From positions 1-64,000 of the forward strand of contig NZ_FQTQ01000061.1 of the NCBI RefSeq assembly GCF_900128525.1: a stretch of 64,000 bases of DNA, read 5' to 3'. The notes beneath the pieces are model-generated. The model had not been told where the DNA came from. It was given only the letters and a program-made list of their open reading frames with translations, and did no database searches. The stretch comes from a methanotrophic endosymbiont of Bathymodiolus puteoserpentis (Logatchev) (GTDB lineage: Bacteria > Pseudomonadota > Gammaproteobacteria > Methylococcales > Methylomonadaceae). This document shows positions 29,829-39,574 of this stretch, piece by piece. The stretch's first letter is position 1. Every line of letters begins with the position of its first letter. The position numbers and the translations under genes are program-made.

Positions 29829-30989
29829 ATGCAAGTAGCAAAGCGAATGGAGGCAATTACTCCTTTCTATGTCATGGAGTTACTGCGCCGTGCAAAACAG
29901 TTAGAAGCGCAGGGGCGTGACATTATTCATATGGAAATTGGCGAGCCTAATTTTGCCACGCCTGAATTAATTACTCAGGCGGGAATCGATTATTTAAAGA
30001 AGGGCTATGTTAACTATACGCCTGCTGCTGGACTGCCAGAGCTAAGGCAGAAAATTAGTGATTTTTATAAACAAAAATACCAAGTAACCGTGCCGATAGA
30101 GCGTATTTTTATTACGCCAGGCGCTTCGGGGGCTTTTTTGCTTGCTATGGGCGTAAGCATTAATCAAGGTGATGAGATTATCTTATCTGACCCATGCTAT
30201 CCTTGTAATCAAAATTTTATTCGTTTATTTTCTGATCATGTAAAAAAAGTGCCCGTATATGCGGATACGGCTTATCAGTTATCAGTCGATTTGTTGCGGC
30301 AACATTGGCAAGCGCAAACGCGTGGTGTTTTAATTGCCTCGCCTTCAAATCCAACAGGTACTATTATTCAAGCGAATGAATTAGCTAAAGCCATTGAGTT
30401 TGTTAACGTTAAGCAAGGCTTGTTCTTTTCCGATGAAATTTACCATGGTCTAGTCTACGAGCAAGGTGTAGCGAGCGCCTTAAAATTTAGTGACCAAGTG
30501 TTTGTTATTAATAGTTTCTCTAAATACTTTGGCATGACTGGTTGGCGTATCGGTTGGCTTATTGTTCCTGAAAACTTTGTCCAAGCAACAGAAAAATTAG
30601 CGCAAAATATCTTTATTTCCACGTCAAGTCATGCGCAATATGCCGCTCTAGCGGCTTTTGAACCAGCCACTTTGCAAGAGCTAGAGTTAAGACGTGAGGG
30701 GTTTGCTAAAAAACGTGATTTTTTATATAAGCATTTACTTCGCTTAGGTTTTAAGATCCCTGTCAAACCGGCTGGCGCTTTTTATATTTATGCGGATGTT
30801 AGCCAGTTTACTGATAATAGTCAGGCATTTGCTGAGCAGTTACTTGAAGTTGCTGGCGTTGCCATTACGCCAGGTAAGGATTTTGGACAAAATGAAAGTC
30901 AGCATTATTTACGTTTTTCTTATACCGGTTCAATGGCTACAATAGCCGAAGGAATAGAGCGTTTAGAGCGTTTTATTAATCATTTATAG
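29829..30989 (+). CDS. Class I/II PLP-dependent aminotransferase
   Basis: This 386-residue fold-type I aminotransferase resembles the aspartate/aromatic group. MEIGEPNFATPELI is at residues 37-50, the substrate-contact ASPSNPTGT near 171-179, and the PLP lysine in NSFSKYFGMTGWRIGW is about residue 232. The conserved substrate-binding Arg lies in LRFSYTGS near 361. The specific substrate cannot be read from sequence. The rhodanese gene follows after 18 bp. Confidence 0.9.
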   Translation: MQVAKRMEAITPFYVMELLRRAKQLEAQGRDIIHMEIGEPNFATPELITQAGIDYLKKGYVNYTPAAGLPELRQKISDFYKQKYQVTVPIERIFITPGASGAFLLAMGVSINQGDEIILSDPCYPCNQNFIRLFSDHVKKVPVYADTAYQLSVDLLRQHWQAQTRGVLIASPSNPTGTIIQANELAKAIEFVNVKQGLFFSDEIYHGLVYEQGVASALKFSDQVFVINSFSKYFGMTGWRIGWLIVPENFVQATEKLAQNIFISTSSHAQYAALAAFEPATLQELELRREGFAKKRDFLYKHLLRLGFKIPVKPAGAFYIYADVSQFTDNSQAFAEQLLEVAGVAITPGKDFGQNESQHYLRFSYTGSMATIAEGIERLERFINHL

Positions 30990-31007
30990 CTGGAGAGTTC
31001 GATTAAC

Positions 31008-31334
31008 ATGGCAATACAACAAATAACCCCGATTTTTTTACAATATGAATTATTAGAAAATCCAGAGGCATATTTTTTATTAGATGTGCGCGAGCCTTTT
31101 GAATACCAAATAGCGAGTTTGCAAAACAGTGTATTAATACCTATGAATCAAATATCTGAGCGTTTACAGGAGTTAGATAAAAACCAGCCTATAGTTGTTA
31201 TCTGTCATCATGGGGTACGCAGTGAGCAAGTCGCTTATTATTTAGTACAGCAGGGGTTTGAAAGCATTTTTAATTTAAGCGGTGGTATTCATGCTTGGGC
31301 TAATGCTTGTGATAGAGAGATGGCATTATATTAA
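31008..31334 (+). CDS. Single-domain rhodanese
   Basis: This 108-residue protein has one rhodanese domain. The CH2A-like motif FLLDVREPFEYQ is at residues 23-34, the catalytic Cys66 lies in VVICHHGVRS, and SGGIHAW closes the domain. Such proteins move sulfane sulfur. It is cytoplasmic and probably co-transcribed with the aminotransferase. Confidence 0.9.
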   Translation: MAIQQITPIFLQYELLENPEAYFLLDVREPFEYQIASLQNSVLIPMNQISERLQELDKNQPIVVICHHGVRSEQVAYYLVQQGFESIFNLSGGIHAWANACDREMALY

Positions 31335-31604
31335 TGGCTTAGGGGTAGTTTTGCGTAATATTAGGCTTATTCAAGTGTTTCGATAGGAATTGATTCAAAG
31401 TAATGTTCATCTATTTTTGTGATAGAAGTCGCACAATATATCATTTAATTTACAGTAGTTTTTTTGTTCACAGAAATGTTTAAAAAATTAGCTATACTTA
31501 TTTGGAGTGTCGATGTGTTATTGAGTAGGCAGTAAGCCGGTAGTGTGCAATATATTTAGTCAAGAAAAAACGAGTACTAGAGTGGAGTTATATGAGTAGG
31601 AAAA

Positions 31605-32063
31605 ATGATAGTGCATTTTATTAATAAAAATACAGCTCAAAAGCAGCAGCGCAAAAGTATGATTTTGCTTTGTATTGTTTTGTTACTAAATGCGGGGGTT
31701 CTGAATGCTGCAGAAGTGATTGTTAGTGCTAATGTAGTGGGACAGTTAAAAGATACTCATAAATTGCAGGCAATCTTTAGTCTGCGTACTTTATATTGGC
31801 CTAATGGTGAGAAAATTAAGGTTTTTGTTTTGCCTGATAATAGTGCAGTGCATAAAGAATTTGTTAAGGAAAAACTAGGGATGTTTCCTCATCAACTACG
31901 TAGAACATGGAATCGAATGACTTATACAGGGACAGGCCAACCGCCTATTACGGTTGATTCAGTAGCGGAAATGCTAGATAAAATTCAACATACGGATAAT
32001 GCGATCGGTTATATAGACAGGAGGGTTGAGGATGAATCGATTCATTACTTTAATGCCCCGTAA
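31605..32063 (+). CDS. Small PstS-like periplasmic binding protein, copy 1
   Basis: This 152-residue protein has a signal peptide (hydrophobic MILLCIVLLLNAGVLNAA, residues 19-36). The mature part matches short phosphate-binding-protein-like domains: LQAIFSLRTLYWPNGEKIKV, FVKEKLGMFPHQLRRTWNR and TGTGQPP, closing with NAIGYIDRR. It is far shorter than a transport-competent PstS (about 300 residues). It overlaps the porin-like gene and is copied at 33387. No ABC permease or ATPase is adjacent, so a sensing role is more likely than transport. Confidence 0.8.
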   Translation: MIVHFINKNTAQKQQRKSMILLCIVLLLNAGVLNAAEVIVSANVVGQLKDTHKLQAIFSLRTLYWPNGEKIKVFVLPDNSAVHKEFVKEKLGMFPHQLRRTWNRMTYTGTGQPPITVDSVAEMLDKIQHTDNAIGYIDRRVEDESIHYFNAP

Positions 32064-33315
32064 TATCTTGTATTTTGTATGTCTGCTTTCTGGTTCTGTT
32101 TGTGCCCAAGAAATAAACGCTGAATCAGTTATAGGCGCGCCTACTCAAGAAGGTAATAAACTTTGGGAGGGTGTTAAAAAGACTTGGAGAGATGATATAC
32201 AGTTTCATGGCTTTTTAAGCCAAGGTTTATTTTCTTCGTCAGGTAATAATATCTATGGTCAAAGTAAAGACAGCGTGTCTGCTGACTCGACTGAAATAGG
32301 TTTAAATGTTTCTTATCAAGCGTTTAATAACTTAAGCTTTGCGGTACAAGGTTTGTATCGACGTGCAGGAGCTAATACTGGTGATGCTGGCGAGGTGACA
32401 TTAGACTTTGGTTTTGTGGACTTGAATCTTTTAAATTTATCAGACGGCCGCATAGGGGTGCGTGGTGGACGAATTAAAAACCCTTGGGGTTTGTATAATG
32501 AAACCCGAGATGTTGCTTTTACCCATCCGACTATTTTGTTGCCGTTGGCCTATTTTGAACGCTCTAGAACCTTGTTTTTAGCTTTAGATGGTGGGCAGTT
32601 GTATGCCGATTACAATACCTCAATGGGAGATTTCTCATTCAAATTTAATTATGGCTGGGCAAATGCTGATGATAAGGAGTTGTTAACCGCTATTATCAAT
32701 GATCCGACAGCATCGGGTTATTTAGAGTCTGACCCTAGCTTTGTCACGCAATTAAGTTATGAAATTTTGGGCGGAGAATATGTTTTCGCTTTGAGTTATG
32801 CTGAATTGAATATGAGGTACCAAGCTAAGAATATAGGGGATCCCTATGCGCAACTAGACGCAGATATTAAAAGTTTTATTATTTCAGCTCAGTATAATGG
32901 TGAAAAAATTAGTTTTACAGGCGAATATAGTTTGCAATGGAATGAATTTACAGATATTAGATTTGGAGTGCCTGATAACTCGCCTGTCAGTGAGCATTGG
33001 TATGTACAAGCAGGTTACCGGCTTTTAGATAATTTACAGGCTACGCTTCGTTATGATTCTACGGTGCAAGATAAAAATGATCGTTATGGAAAGGGCGTTG
33101 AAGCAGCCACAGGCGGAATGGTTCCTGGTCATTTGATGTATGCTCAGGATATTGTTTTTGGTTTACGTTGGGACATTACACCAGCTTGGATGATTCGAGC
33201 TGAATACCATCGTATGCATGGCGCGACTACTATTAGTTTATTGGAGAACCCTGACTTTTCAAAGATAGTAAAGAATTGGAATATCTATGCTTTACAGGTT
33301 GCCTTTAGGTTTTAA
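32032..33315 (+). CDS. Porin-like outer membrane protein, copy 1
   Basis: This 427-residue protein starts at the ATG at 32032, 7 bases after a perfect AGGAGG; an earlier in-frame TTG is rejected. A signal peptide ends at VCAQE. The mature protein shows repeated beta-hairpin strands with aromatic girdles and ends in ALQVAFRF, a C-terminal Phe typical of outer-membrane barrels. It overlaps the small binding-protein gene by 32 bp, so the two are probably translated together. The barrel may admit or hold the ligand of the binding protein. Confidence 0.8.
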   Translation: MNRFITLMPRNILYFVCLLSGSVCAQEINAESVIGAPTQEGNKLWEGVKKTWRDDIQFHGFLSQGLFSSSGNNIYGQSKDSVSADSTEIGLNVSYQAFNNLSFAVQGLYRRAGANTGDAGEVTLDFGFVDLNLLNLSDGRIGVRGGRIKNPWGLYNETRDVAFTHPTILLPLAYFERSRTLFLALDGGQLYADYNTSMGDFSFKFNYGWANADDKELLTAIINDPTASGYLESDPSFVTQLSYEILGGEYVFALSYAELNMRYQAKNIGDPYAQLDADIKSFIISAQYNGEKISFTGEYSLQWNEFTDIRFGVPDNSPVSEHWYVQAGYRLLDNLQATLRYDSTVQDKNDRYGKGVEAATGGMVPGHLMYAQDIVFGLRWDITPAWMIRAEYHRMHGATTISLLENPDFSKIVKNWNIYALQVAFRF

Positions 33316-33386
33316 TTATTTTTTACCTGTAAGTTTAAATGTGTTATCTATGTAGCCAAAAGAGTTAATCTATATAAATAGAATAA

Positions 33387-33839
33387 ATGAGATTATTTTT
33401 TATTAATAGGTATATAAAACAAAAGCGATTGAAGTCACTTTTGCTCTGTATTTCTCTATGCTTAAATGCACAGGCTGTTGATGCTACAGAAGTGATTGTT
33501 AGTGCTAATGCAGTGGGACAGTTAAAAAATTCTCATAAACTACAGGCGATCTTTAGTCTGCGTACTTTATATTGGCCTAATGGTGAGAAAATTAAGGTTT
33601 TTGTTTTGCCTGATAATAATGCAGTGCATAAAAAATTTGTTAAGGAAAAACTAGGGATGTTTCCCCATCAACTGCGTAGAACATGGAACCGAATGACTTA
33701 TACAGGGACAGGTCAACCGCCTATAACAGTGGATTCTATAGAGGAAATGCTAGACAAAATTCAACATACGAATAATGCCATTGGCTATATAGACAGGAGG
33801 GTTGAAGGTGAATCGATTCAATACTTTAATGCTCCGTAA
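33387..33839 (+). CDS. Small PstS-like periplasmic binding protein, copy 2
   Basis: This 150-residue protein is nearly identical to the product of 31605-32063 after the signal peptide; differences are mostly single substitutions (for example DNSAVHKEF against DNNAVHKKF). The signal peptide itself is diverged. The gene keeps the same overlap with its porin partner as copy 1. The divergence outside the domain suggests an old duplication kept by selection. Confidence 0.8.
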   Translation: MRLFFINRYIKQKRLKSLLLCISLCLNAQAVDATEVIVSANAVGQLKNSHKLQAIFSLRTLYWPNGEKIKVFVLPDNNAVHKKFVKEKLGMFPHQLRRTWNRMTYTGTGQPPITVDSIEEMLDKIQHTNNAIGYIDRRVEGESIQYFNAP

Positions 33840-35085
33840 TATCTTATATTTTGTGTGTTTGCTTTCTTGTTCTGTTTGTGCCCAAGAAATAGACACTGAA
33901 TCAGTTATAGGCGCGTCTACTCAAGAAGATAATAAACTTTGGGAAGGTGCTAAAAAAGCTTGGCGGGATGATATACAGTTTCATGGCTTTTTAAGCCAAG
34001 GTTTATTTTCTACTTCAGGTAATAATGTTTATGGTAAAAGTAAAAATAGCGTGTCAGCGGGTTTAACCGAAATAGGTCTTAATATTTCCTATCGAGCGCT
34101 TAAGAATTTAAGTTTTGCAGCGCAAGGTCTATATCGGCGAGCAGGGGCTACTACAGGTGATGCAGGCGAAGTGACATTAGACTTCGGTTTTGTGGATTTG
34201 AATCTTTTAAATTTACAAGAAGGTCGCATAGGGGTACGTGGGGGACGAATAAAAAATCCTTGGGGCTTATATAATGAAACTCGGGATGTTGCATTTACCC
34301 ACCCAACTATTATTTTACCTCTGACTTATTTTGAACGCTCTAGAACATTAATGTTAGCTACCAATGGAGGGCAGTTGTATGCGGATTACAATACGTCATT
34401 GGGGAATTTATCCTTTAAATTTAATTATGGTTGGGTAAATGCAGATGATAAGAATATATTAACTGCTATTACTTATGACCCGACAGCATCGGGTCATTTA
34501 AAGTCGAAACCGAGTTTTGCTACACAATTAAATTATGAAATGATGGGGGGCACATATATTTTTGCATTGAGTTATGCCGACTTAAGTATGAGTTACCAAG
34601 CTAAGAATTCTGGTGACCCTTACGCGCAGATGAAAGCAAATATTGAAGCTTTTATGGTTTCGGGACAGTATAATGGTGAAACGTTTAGTTTTGTGGGTGA
34701 GTATAGTCTTAGGTGGAGTGAATTTACAGATATTAGACTAGGTGTGGCGGATACCTCTCCTGTCAGTGAGTATTGGTATGTACAAGCAGGTTATCGGTTT
34801 GTAGATGATTTTCAAGCGACACTTCGCTATGACTCTGCAGTACAAAATATTAATGATAAATCAGGTCAAGTATTTCATGAAAAAACGGGGTTACCGGCTC
34901 AATTGACGTTTACTCATGATATTACTTTTGGTTTACGCTGGGATATTACACCAGTTTGGATGATTCGAGCTGAATATCATCGTGTTCATGGTGCGACTAC
35001 TATTAATTTATTGGATAATCCTGACTTTTCAAAGATAGTAAAAAATTGGAATATTTATGCCTTACAAGTTGCCTTTAGATTTTAA
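33808..35085 (+). CDS. Porin-like outer membrane protein, copy 2
   Basis: This 425-residue protein starts at the GTG at 33808, 7 bases after AGGAGG, in the position matching the ATG of copy 1. It has a signal peptide and the same barrel-type pattern and C-terminal ALQVAFRF. The central loops differ most between the copies, which would be expected if ligand or surface specificity diverged. The GGDEF-EAL gene begins 3 bp after its stop codon. Confidence 0.8.
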   Translation: MNRFNTLMLRNILYFVCLLSCSVCAQEIDTESVIGASTQEDNKLWEGAKKAWRDDIQFHGFLSQGLFSTSGNNVYGKSKNSVSAGLTEIGLNISYRALKNLSFAAQGLYRRAGATTGDAGEVTLDFGFVDLNLLNLQEGRIGVRGGRIKNPWGLYNETRDVAFTHPTIILPLTYFERSRTLMLATNGGQLYADYNTSLGNLSFKFNYGWVNADDKNILTAITYDPTASGHLKSKPSFATQLNYEMMGGTYIFALSYADLSMSYQAKNSGDPYAQMKANIEAFMVSGQYNGETFSFVGEYSLRWSEFTDIRLGVADTSPVSEYWYVQAGYRFVDDFQATLRYDSAVQNINDKSGQVFHEKTGLPAQLTFTHDITFGLRWDITPVWMIRAEYHRVHGATTINLLDNPDFSKIVKNWNIYALQVAFRF

Positions 35086-35087
35086 TT

Positions 35088-37877
35088 ATGCAGAAAAATA
35101 AGCACTTTTTAAGCTTAAAGTGGAAGTTTGCTTTTGGCTTAGGTGGCCTATTAATTACTCTTTATAGTGCATACGCTTACTATATTTATTATCAGGCAGT
35201 CGATAATTTTTCTAACAGTCGTGTTACAGCCCAAACTAACCAGATAAATATTGCCCAAGCTTTAACAGAAGAGTCTTTTTTTGTTTTAGATCGCTTTGTC
35301 GAGTCTATCCTATTGATACAGAGTGATGAGACAAAAACGGGGGCGCAATTGCAGCAGCTATTTGATGAGCATTGGCAGCATTGGCAAGTTATTTGGGGTT
35401 TAGAAAATGCAGCTTTTTATAACCGGCAGAGTATAGAGGTTAAACGCTGGGGGAAAGATATTCCGTCTGATTCCGAAATTATTTTACGTGCTTTTACGCA
35501 AGAAGTACCGCAACACCAACTTATTTGTGCTAAAGGGTGTTTTCAGCAAATATTGACTCCAGTTTTATTCAATTCAGAAGTGCTTGGCGTTTTAAGTGTA
35601 TCGGTAGCACTTTCAGATACTTTGTTACAGTATCAGCAAACCATGCGAAATGATTTAGGTGTGCTTATCAGTGACAATAGTCAGGCGCTATCCGCTATTA
35701 CTCATGCGAAGAAGAATATTCCCTTATGGCAGAAAGCAAGAGAAAATTATGTTTTAGAGGATTTTCTAGGGAAGGGGGTTGTTTTTATAAAAGATAGGCG
35801 GCGTTATGAATTGCGTGTTTTTCCGATTAGTAAAAATTCAAGCAGCGCCCCGTATTTCGTTATTATTAACGATATAACAGAAGATTATAAAAATCTACAA
35901 AATAAATTACTGCAATTAGGTATTATTGGTTTAGTTGGGCTTTTTCTGGTTATTTTTATCCTACTGATTAATATCCATTTTATTTTAGCAAGGGTGGCGC
36001 AATTGTCACAAGCCTTGCCTTTATTGGTACAGCATCAATATCAAAGCTTTAGGAAGAAATTAAAAAGTCAAAGCAGTACCATTTTTAATGATGAAGTGAG
36101 TCAATTAGCAGAAACTGCTGCTTATGTGGCTAAAGACTTGGAAATCTTAAGTGATGATATTGAAAAAAATACTGAGTTATTAGTCAAAAAAAGTCAGGAA
36201 TTAGAAGAAGAACGGGATTTTGTTGCCCAATTAATTGATACAGCGCCTATTTTTATTATTACGCAAAATATGCAAGGTGACATACTTACGGTTAATAAAG
36301 AGGGCTTAATGGATATGAAACTGAAGGCTGCTGAAATCATCGGTATGCCTTTTGCCAAGCTTATTTCTGATAAAGATCATTTACAAAAACTTGAACACTT
36401 AAGGCTAAATAAAGAGTCTAAAGAAATAACTTTTGATGATCGGTTGGCATTGCTAACAGAAGAGCCTATGTATCTTTCATGGATACATACTATCTTGCGC
36501 GCTAAGAATAATAGTCAAGAACCTGTGGTTTTAAGCTTAGGTGTTGATGTTTCTGAGCGCCATGTCGCAGATGAGCAATTGATTTGGCTAGCGAGTCATG
36601 ACCAATTGACTGGCTTAGGTAATCGACGCAATTTTCAGCATGAACTAGAGGCTAGGCTTGCTCTCGCGAAGCGATATAAAGAGCAACTCGCTCTGTTTTA
36701 TTTAGATTTAGATCAGTTTAAAGTTATCAATGATACCCATGGGCATCAGGCTGGTGATGAATTATTGCAAGTTATTGCCAGTGTTCTTAAAAAAGAAATA
36801 AGAGACACTGATTTACTGTGCCGTATAGGTGGGGATGAGTTTACGCTAGTTATTTCTGCTACAACGCTGGAGGGTGTGGAAATATTAGCAAATAAGTTGT
36901 TATATGCATTAACGCAAATTAAATATATTATTAATGAGCAGATTCACCCTATTAGCTTTAGTATTGGTGTTGCTATTTATCCACAGCATGGGGAAACTCA
37001 ACAAGAATTGTTGACAAACGCTGATTTGGCCATGTATCACGCTAAAAAATCAGGTCGCGCTCGCTATCATATTTTCTCTCCTGAGTTTGAATATCAAGCC
37101 GTATTAACTGAACAGTTGCGCTGGAAACATATTATTGAACATGCAATAAAACAGGATGAGTTTGTTTTGTATTACCAGCCTATACTAGATATTAAGCACA
37201 AGAAAATTAGTCACTATGAGTGTTTACTAAGAATTGTGCAGCAAGATGGCACCTTATTAATGCCTGGAGATTTTATCATTCAAGCTGAGCAAATTGGCAT
37301 TATTGACCAAATTGATCATTTGGTTTTAAGAAAGGCAATAGAGCAGCATTTAGCTTTTCAAGCAATAGGTAATAATTCGCGTTTAGCAATTAATTTATCA
37401 GGGCGCTCAATGAATGATATGGATATTCTGCCTTATATTGAAAACTTATTAAGCCAATCCGGCGTTAAACCTGAACTCATTATTTTTGAAATTACCGAAA
37501 CCTCAGCCGTTTCTAATTTTATGTCTGCTAAGTCAATGATTAAGCGTTTAAAAGCACTGGGTTGCCGATTTGCATTGGATGATTTTGGCGTGGGTTTTTC
37601 TTCTTTCTACTATTTGAAATCCTTACCGGTTGATTATGTAAAAATTGATGGTTCTTTTGTGAAGCAAATGGATGTCAGCGAAGAAGATAGAATTTTTGTT
37701 AAAGTACTAACGGAAGTTTCACAGGCTTTTGGTAAGCAAATTATTGCTGAATTTGTAGAGAATAAGGAAATTTTATCATTACTAGAGCAGCAAGGCGTTG
37801 ATTATGCACAGGGCTATTATATTAGCAAACCCATTTCTGACCCTTTGGATTTAAGTCATGTTAAAGGCCTAGAATAG
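35088..37877 (+). CDS. Membrane sensor with PAS, GGDEF and EAL domains
   Basis: This 929-residue protein has a membrane helix at about 13-33, a periplasmic domain of about 240 residues with a cysteine pair (CAKGC), and a second helix near 275-300. A linker, a PAS-like domain (near 380-490), GGDEF (near 497-655) and EAL (near 670-920) follow. The active-site GGDEF is intact and preceded by an RxxD inhibitory site (RDTD). The EAL domain has ECL in place of EAL but keeps NLSGRS, EITET, DDFG, KIDG and AEFVE. It may both make and break c-di-GMP. It follows the duplicated binding-protein/porin pairs by 3 bp and is the likely output of that locus. Confidence 0.92.
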   Translation: MQKNKHFLSLKWKFAFGLGGLLITLYSAYAYYIYYQAVDNFSNSRVTAQTNQINIAQALTEESFFVLDRFVESILLIQSDETKTGAQLQQLFDEHWQHWQVIWGLENAAFYNRQSIEVKRWGKDIPSDSEIILRAFTQEVPQHQLICAKGCFQQILTPVLFNSEVLGVLSVSVALSDTLLQYQQTMRNDLGVLISDNSQALSAITHAKKNIPLWQKARENYVLEDFLGKGVVFIKDRRRYELRVFPISKNSSSAPYFVIINDITEDYKNLQNKLLQLGIIGLVGLFLVIFILLINIHFILARVAQLSQALPLLVQHQYQSFRKKLKSQSSTIFNDEVSQLAETAAYVAKDLEILSDDIEKNTELLVKKSQELEEERDFVAQLIDTAPIFIITQNMQGDILTVNKEGLMDMKLKAAEIIGMPFAKLISDKDHLQKLEHLRLNKESKEITFDDRLALLTEEPMYLSWIHTILRAKNNSQEPVVLSLGVDVSERHVADEQLIWLASHDQLTGLGNRRNFQHELEARLALAKRYKEQLALFYLDLDQFKVINDTHGHQAGDELLQVIASVLKKEIRDTDLLCRIGGDEFTLVISATTLEGVEILANKLLYALTQIKYIINEQIHPISFSIGVAIYPQHGETQQELLTNADLAMYHAKKSGRARYHIFSPEFEYQAVLTEQLRWKHIIEHAIKQDEFVLYYQPILDIKHKKISHYECLLRIVQQDGTLLMPGDFIIQAEQIGIIDQIDHLVLRKAIEQHLAFQAIGNNSRLAINLSGRSMNDMDILPYIENLLSQSGVKPELIIFEITETSAVSNFMSAKSMIKRLKALGCRFALDDFGVGFSSFYYLKSLPVDYVKIDGSFVKQMDVSEEDRIFVKVLTEVSQAFGKQIIAEFVENKEILSLLEQQGVDYAQGYYISKPISDPLDLSHVKGLE

Positions 37878-38003
37878 AAGGGCTTAATAACGCGTGATAG
37901 GTAAGATTGATACAGGCTGTTCTATGTAAATCCTATAATACAGCTGCTTTACTTAGTTGTCTGGGGAAGCCTCTCTACAACTTAATAATTAAAAAATTAA
38001 ATT

Positions 38004-38771
38004 ATGTTAATGCTTATTTCACCTGCTAAATCACTCGATATGCAGGCTTCAGTTCCTAAAATTACCCCTACAAAGCCAAGATTTTTAGACGATAGTCAGC
38101 AGTTGATTAATCAATTACAAGAGCTGAACCCAAAACAAATACAGCAACTAATGGGTATTAGTGAAAAGTTATCCGAATTAAATTACCAGCGTTTTCAAGC
38201 TTGGGTACAATCTGATGCAACTGCTCAATGTCCTGCTTTGTTTGCATTTCAGGGGGATGTTTATCAAGGCTTAGAGGCTAATTTATTAACTATGGATGAG
38301 CTTGAATTCGCACAGCGGCATTTACGAATTTTATCAGGTCTTTATGGTTTATTGCGTCCTTTGGATTTAATGCAAGCCTATCGCTTAGAAATGGGAACGA
38401 AATTTGTTAATAAGCGTGGCGCGAACTTATATACTTTCTGGGGTGATAAGATTTCAGCTTTAATTAAAGCGGATATGCCTCCTGATGAAGCACCAGAATT
38501 AGTCAATTTAGCCTCAAATGAGTACTTTAAAGCAGTAAAGCCTAAATTGATTGAGAATAAAGTGATTACTCCCGTTTTTAAAGATTTTAAAAATGGCCAA
38601 TACAAAATTATTAGTTTTTATGCGAAAAAAGCACGCGGATTGATGGTTGCTTATGCATTAAGAAATAAAATTACCCAAGCAGAGCAATTAAAGGAATTTG
38701 ATAGTGCAGGCTATCATTTTGCAGAAGAGTTATCTGATGATAAGCAGTGGCTTTTTATTCGAGATAATTAA
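38004..38771 (+). CDS. yaaA: Peroxide stress protein YaaA (DUF328)
   Basis: This 255-residue protein begins MLMLISPAKSLDMQ, as in YaaA, and contains GLYGLLRPLDLMQAYRLEMG and the C-terminal SFYAKKARGLM. YaaA of E. coli limits damage from hydrogen peroxide by lowering free iron and can bind DNA. The length matches (258 in E. coli). It stands alone and ends in a terminator. Confidence 0.95.
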   Translation: MLMLISPAKSLDMQASVPKITPTKPRFLDDSQQLINQLQELNPKQIQQLMGISEKLSELNYQRFQAWVQSDATAQCPALFAFQGDVYQGLEANLLTMDELEFAQRHLRILSGLYGLLRPLDLMQAYRLEMGTKFVNKRGANLYTFWGDKISALIKADMPPDEAPELVNLASNEYFKAVKPKLIENKVITPVFKDFKNGQYKIISFYAKKARGLMVAYALRNKITQAEQLKEFDSAGYHFAEELSDDKQWLFIRDN

Positions 38772-38775
38772 CGCT

Positions 38776-38803
38776 AGGGCGGATTGAAGTCCGCCCTATT
38801 TTT
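38776..38803. terminator. Intrinsic terminator after yaaA
   Basis: An 8-bp perfect stem (AGGGCGGA with TCCGCCCT) with a 6-nt loop is followed by ATTTTTT. It can also serve the convergent gene on the minus strand less well. Confidence 0.85.
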
Positions 38804-38806
38804 TAC

Positions 38807-39424
38807 CTATAAATGAAAATGGAAATTTCCTAGTCCACAAGACCTCTCTAAAGTGGCAATAATCTTATTTGCATCGGCTGTAGATTCATTCGGCCCCCGA
38901 ATATAAGAAGGCATTTTATCTTTACCATAACGGTAGCGAGACCAACAAAAACCAAGTTTTTCTTCACCAAAGATGTTTTTTAGAGCGTGATAACTTGAGG
39001 GGCTATGAAAACCTAAATCTTTGGCATACTGTGCCGCGCCATCAAGTAGTTTTTTCGCACAGGCGGGCTTGATTTTTGTAAAGGCATAGCCACCATGTGA
39101 TTCGACAATACCTGGCTTAAAAACCTTTTCATATTCTGGAATCGGCATTGTTTTTAACCGGGCCTGCTTTACCCCTAGACAGTAAACATCAATAATAAAC
39201 GAGCATACAGCCACTTCACCTTGAGGTGAAACTCTGCTTACGAGCATATTACCGATACCGGCTGCAAATAAATTATGGGGTATTAGGCATTCGTAAAAAG
39301 GATACTCAATATAGGGAGCTAGTTTTTCTTGTAATCGCTGTGATGAGTTTTCTGATGTAGCCGATTTTCGTTTCTGTTTTTTTTGTTGTGCTTTTTTTTG
39401 TTTTTGTTGTTCTGTTAAAGCCAT
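38807..39424 (-). CDS. Hypothetical protein with lysine-rich N-terminus
   Basis: This 205-residue cytoplasmic protein begins with a strongly basic, glutamine-rich stretch (EQQKQKKAQQKKQKRK). The rest is a compact domain with several cysteines and a closing GLGNFHFHL. I do not recognise the family. The upstream AGGATG favours the ATG at 39424. It lies between a terminator and the divergent gene gdhB-type at 39575. Confidence 0.65.
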   Translation of the reverse strand: MALTEQQKQKKAQQKKQKRKSATSENSSQRLQEKLAPYIEYPFYECLIPHNLFAAGIGNMLVSRVSPQGEVAVCSFIIDVYCLGVKQARLKTMPIPEYEKVFKPGIVESHGGYAFTKIKPACAKKLLDGAAQYAKDLGFHSPSSYHALKNIFGEEKLGFCWSRYRYGKDKMPSYIRGPNESTADANKIIATLERSCGLGNFHFHL

Positions 39425-39574
39425 TAGACATCCTTTAAATGCGAGTAGTCAGGGTAGGTGTCTATAATATGACGTATTATTTTATGAAGCGAGCAGAAAA
39501 TAGTTATATTATGATCTAATCTGCTGCATCGCCTATCTATATAAAGCGATTGCATAAATTTTGGGAGTAAGAAT

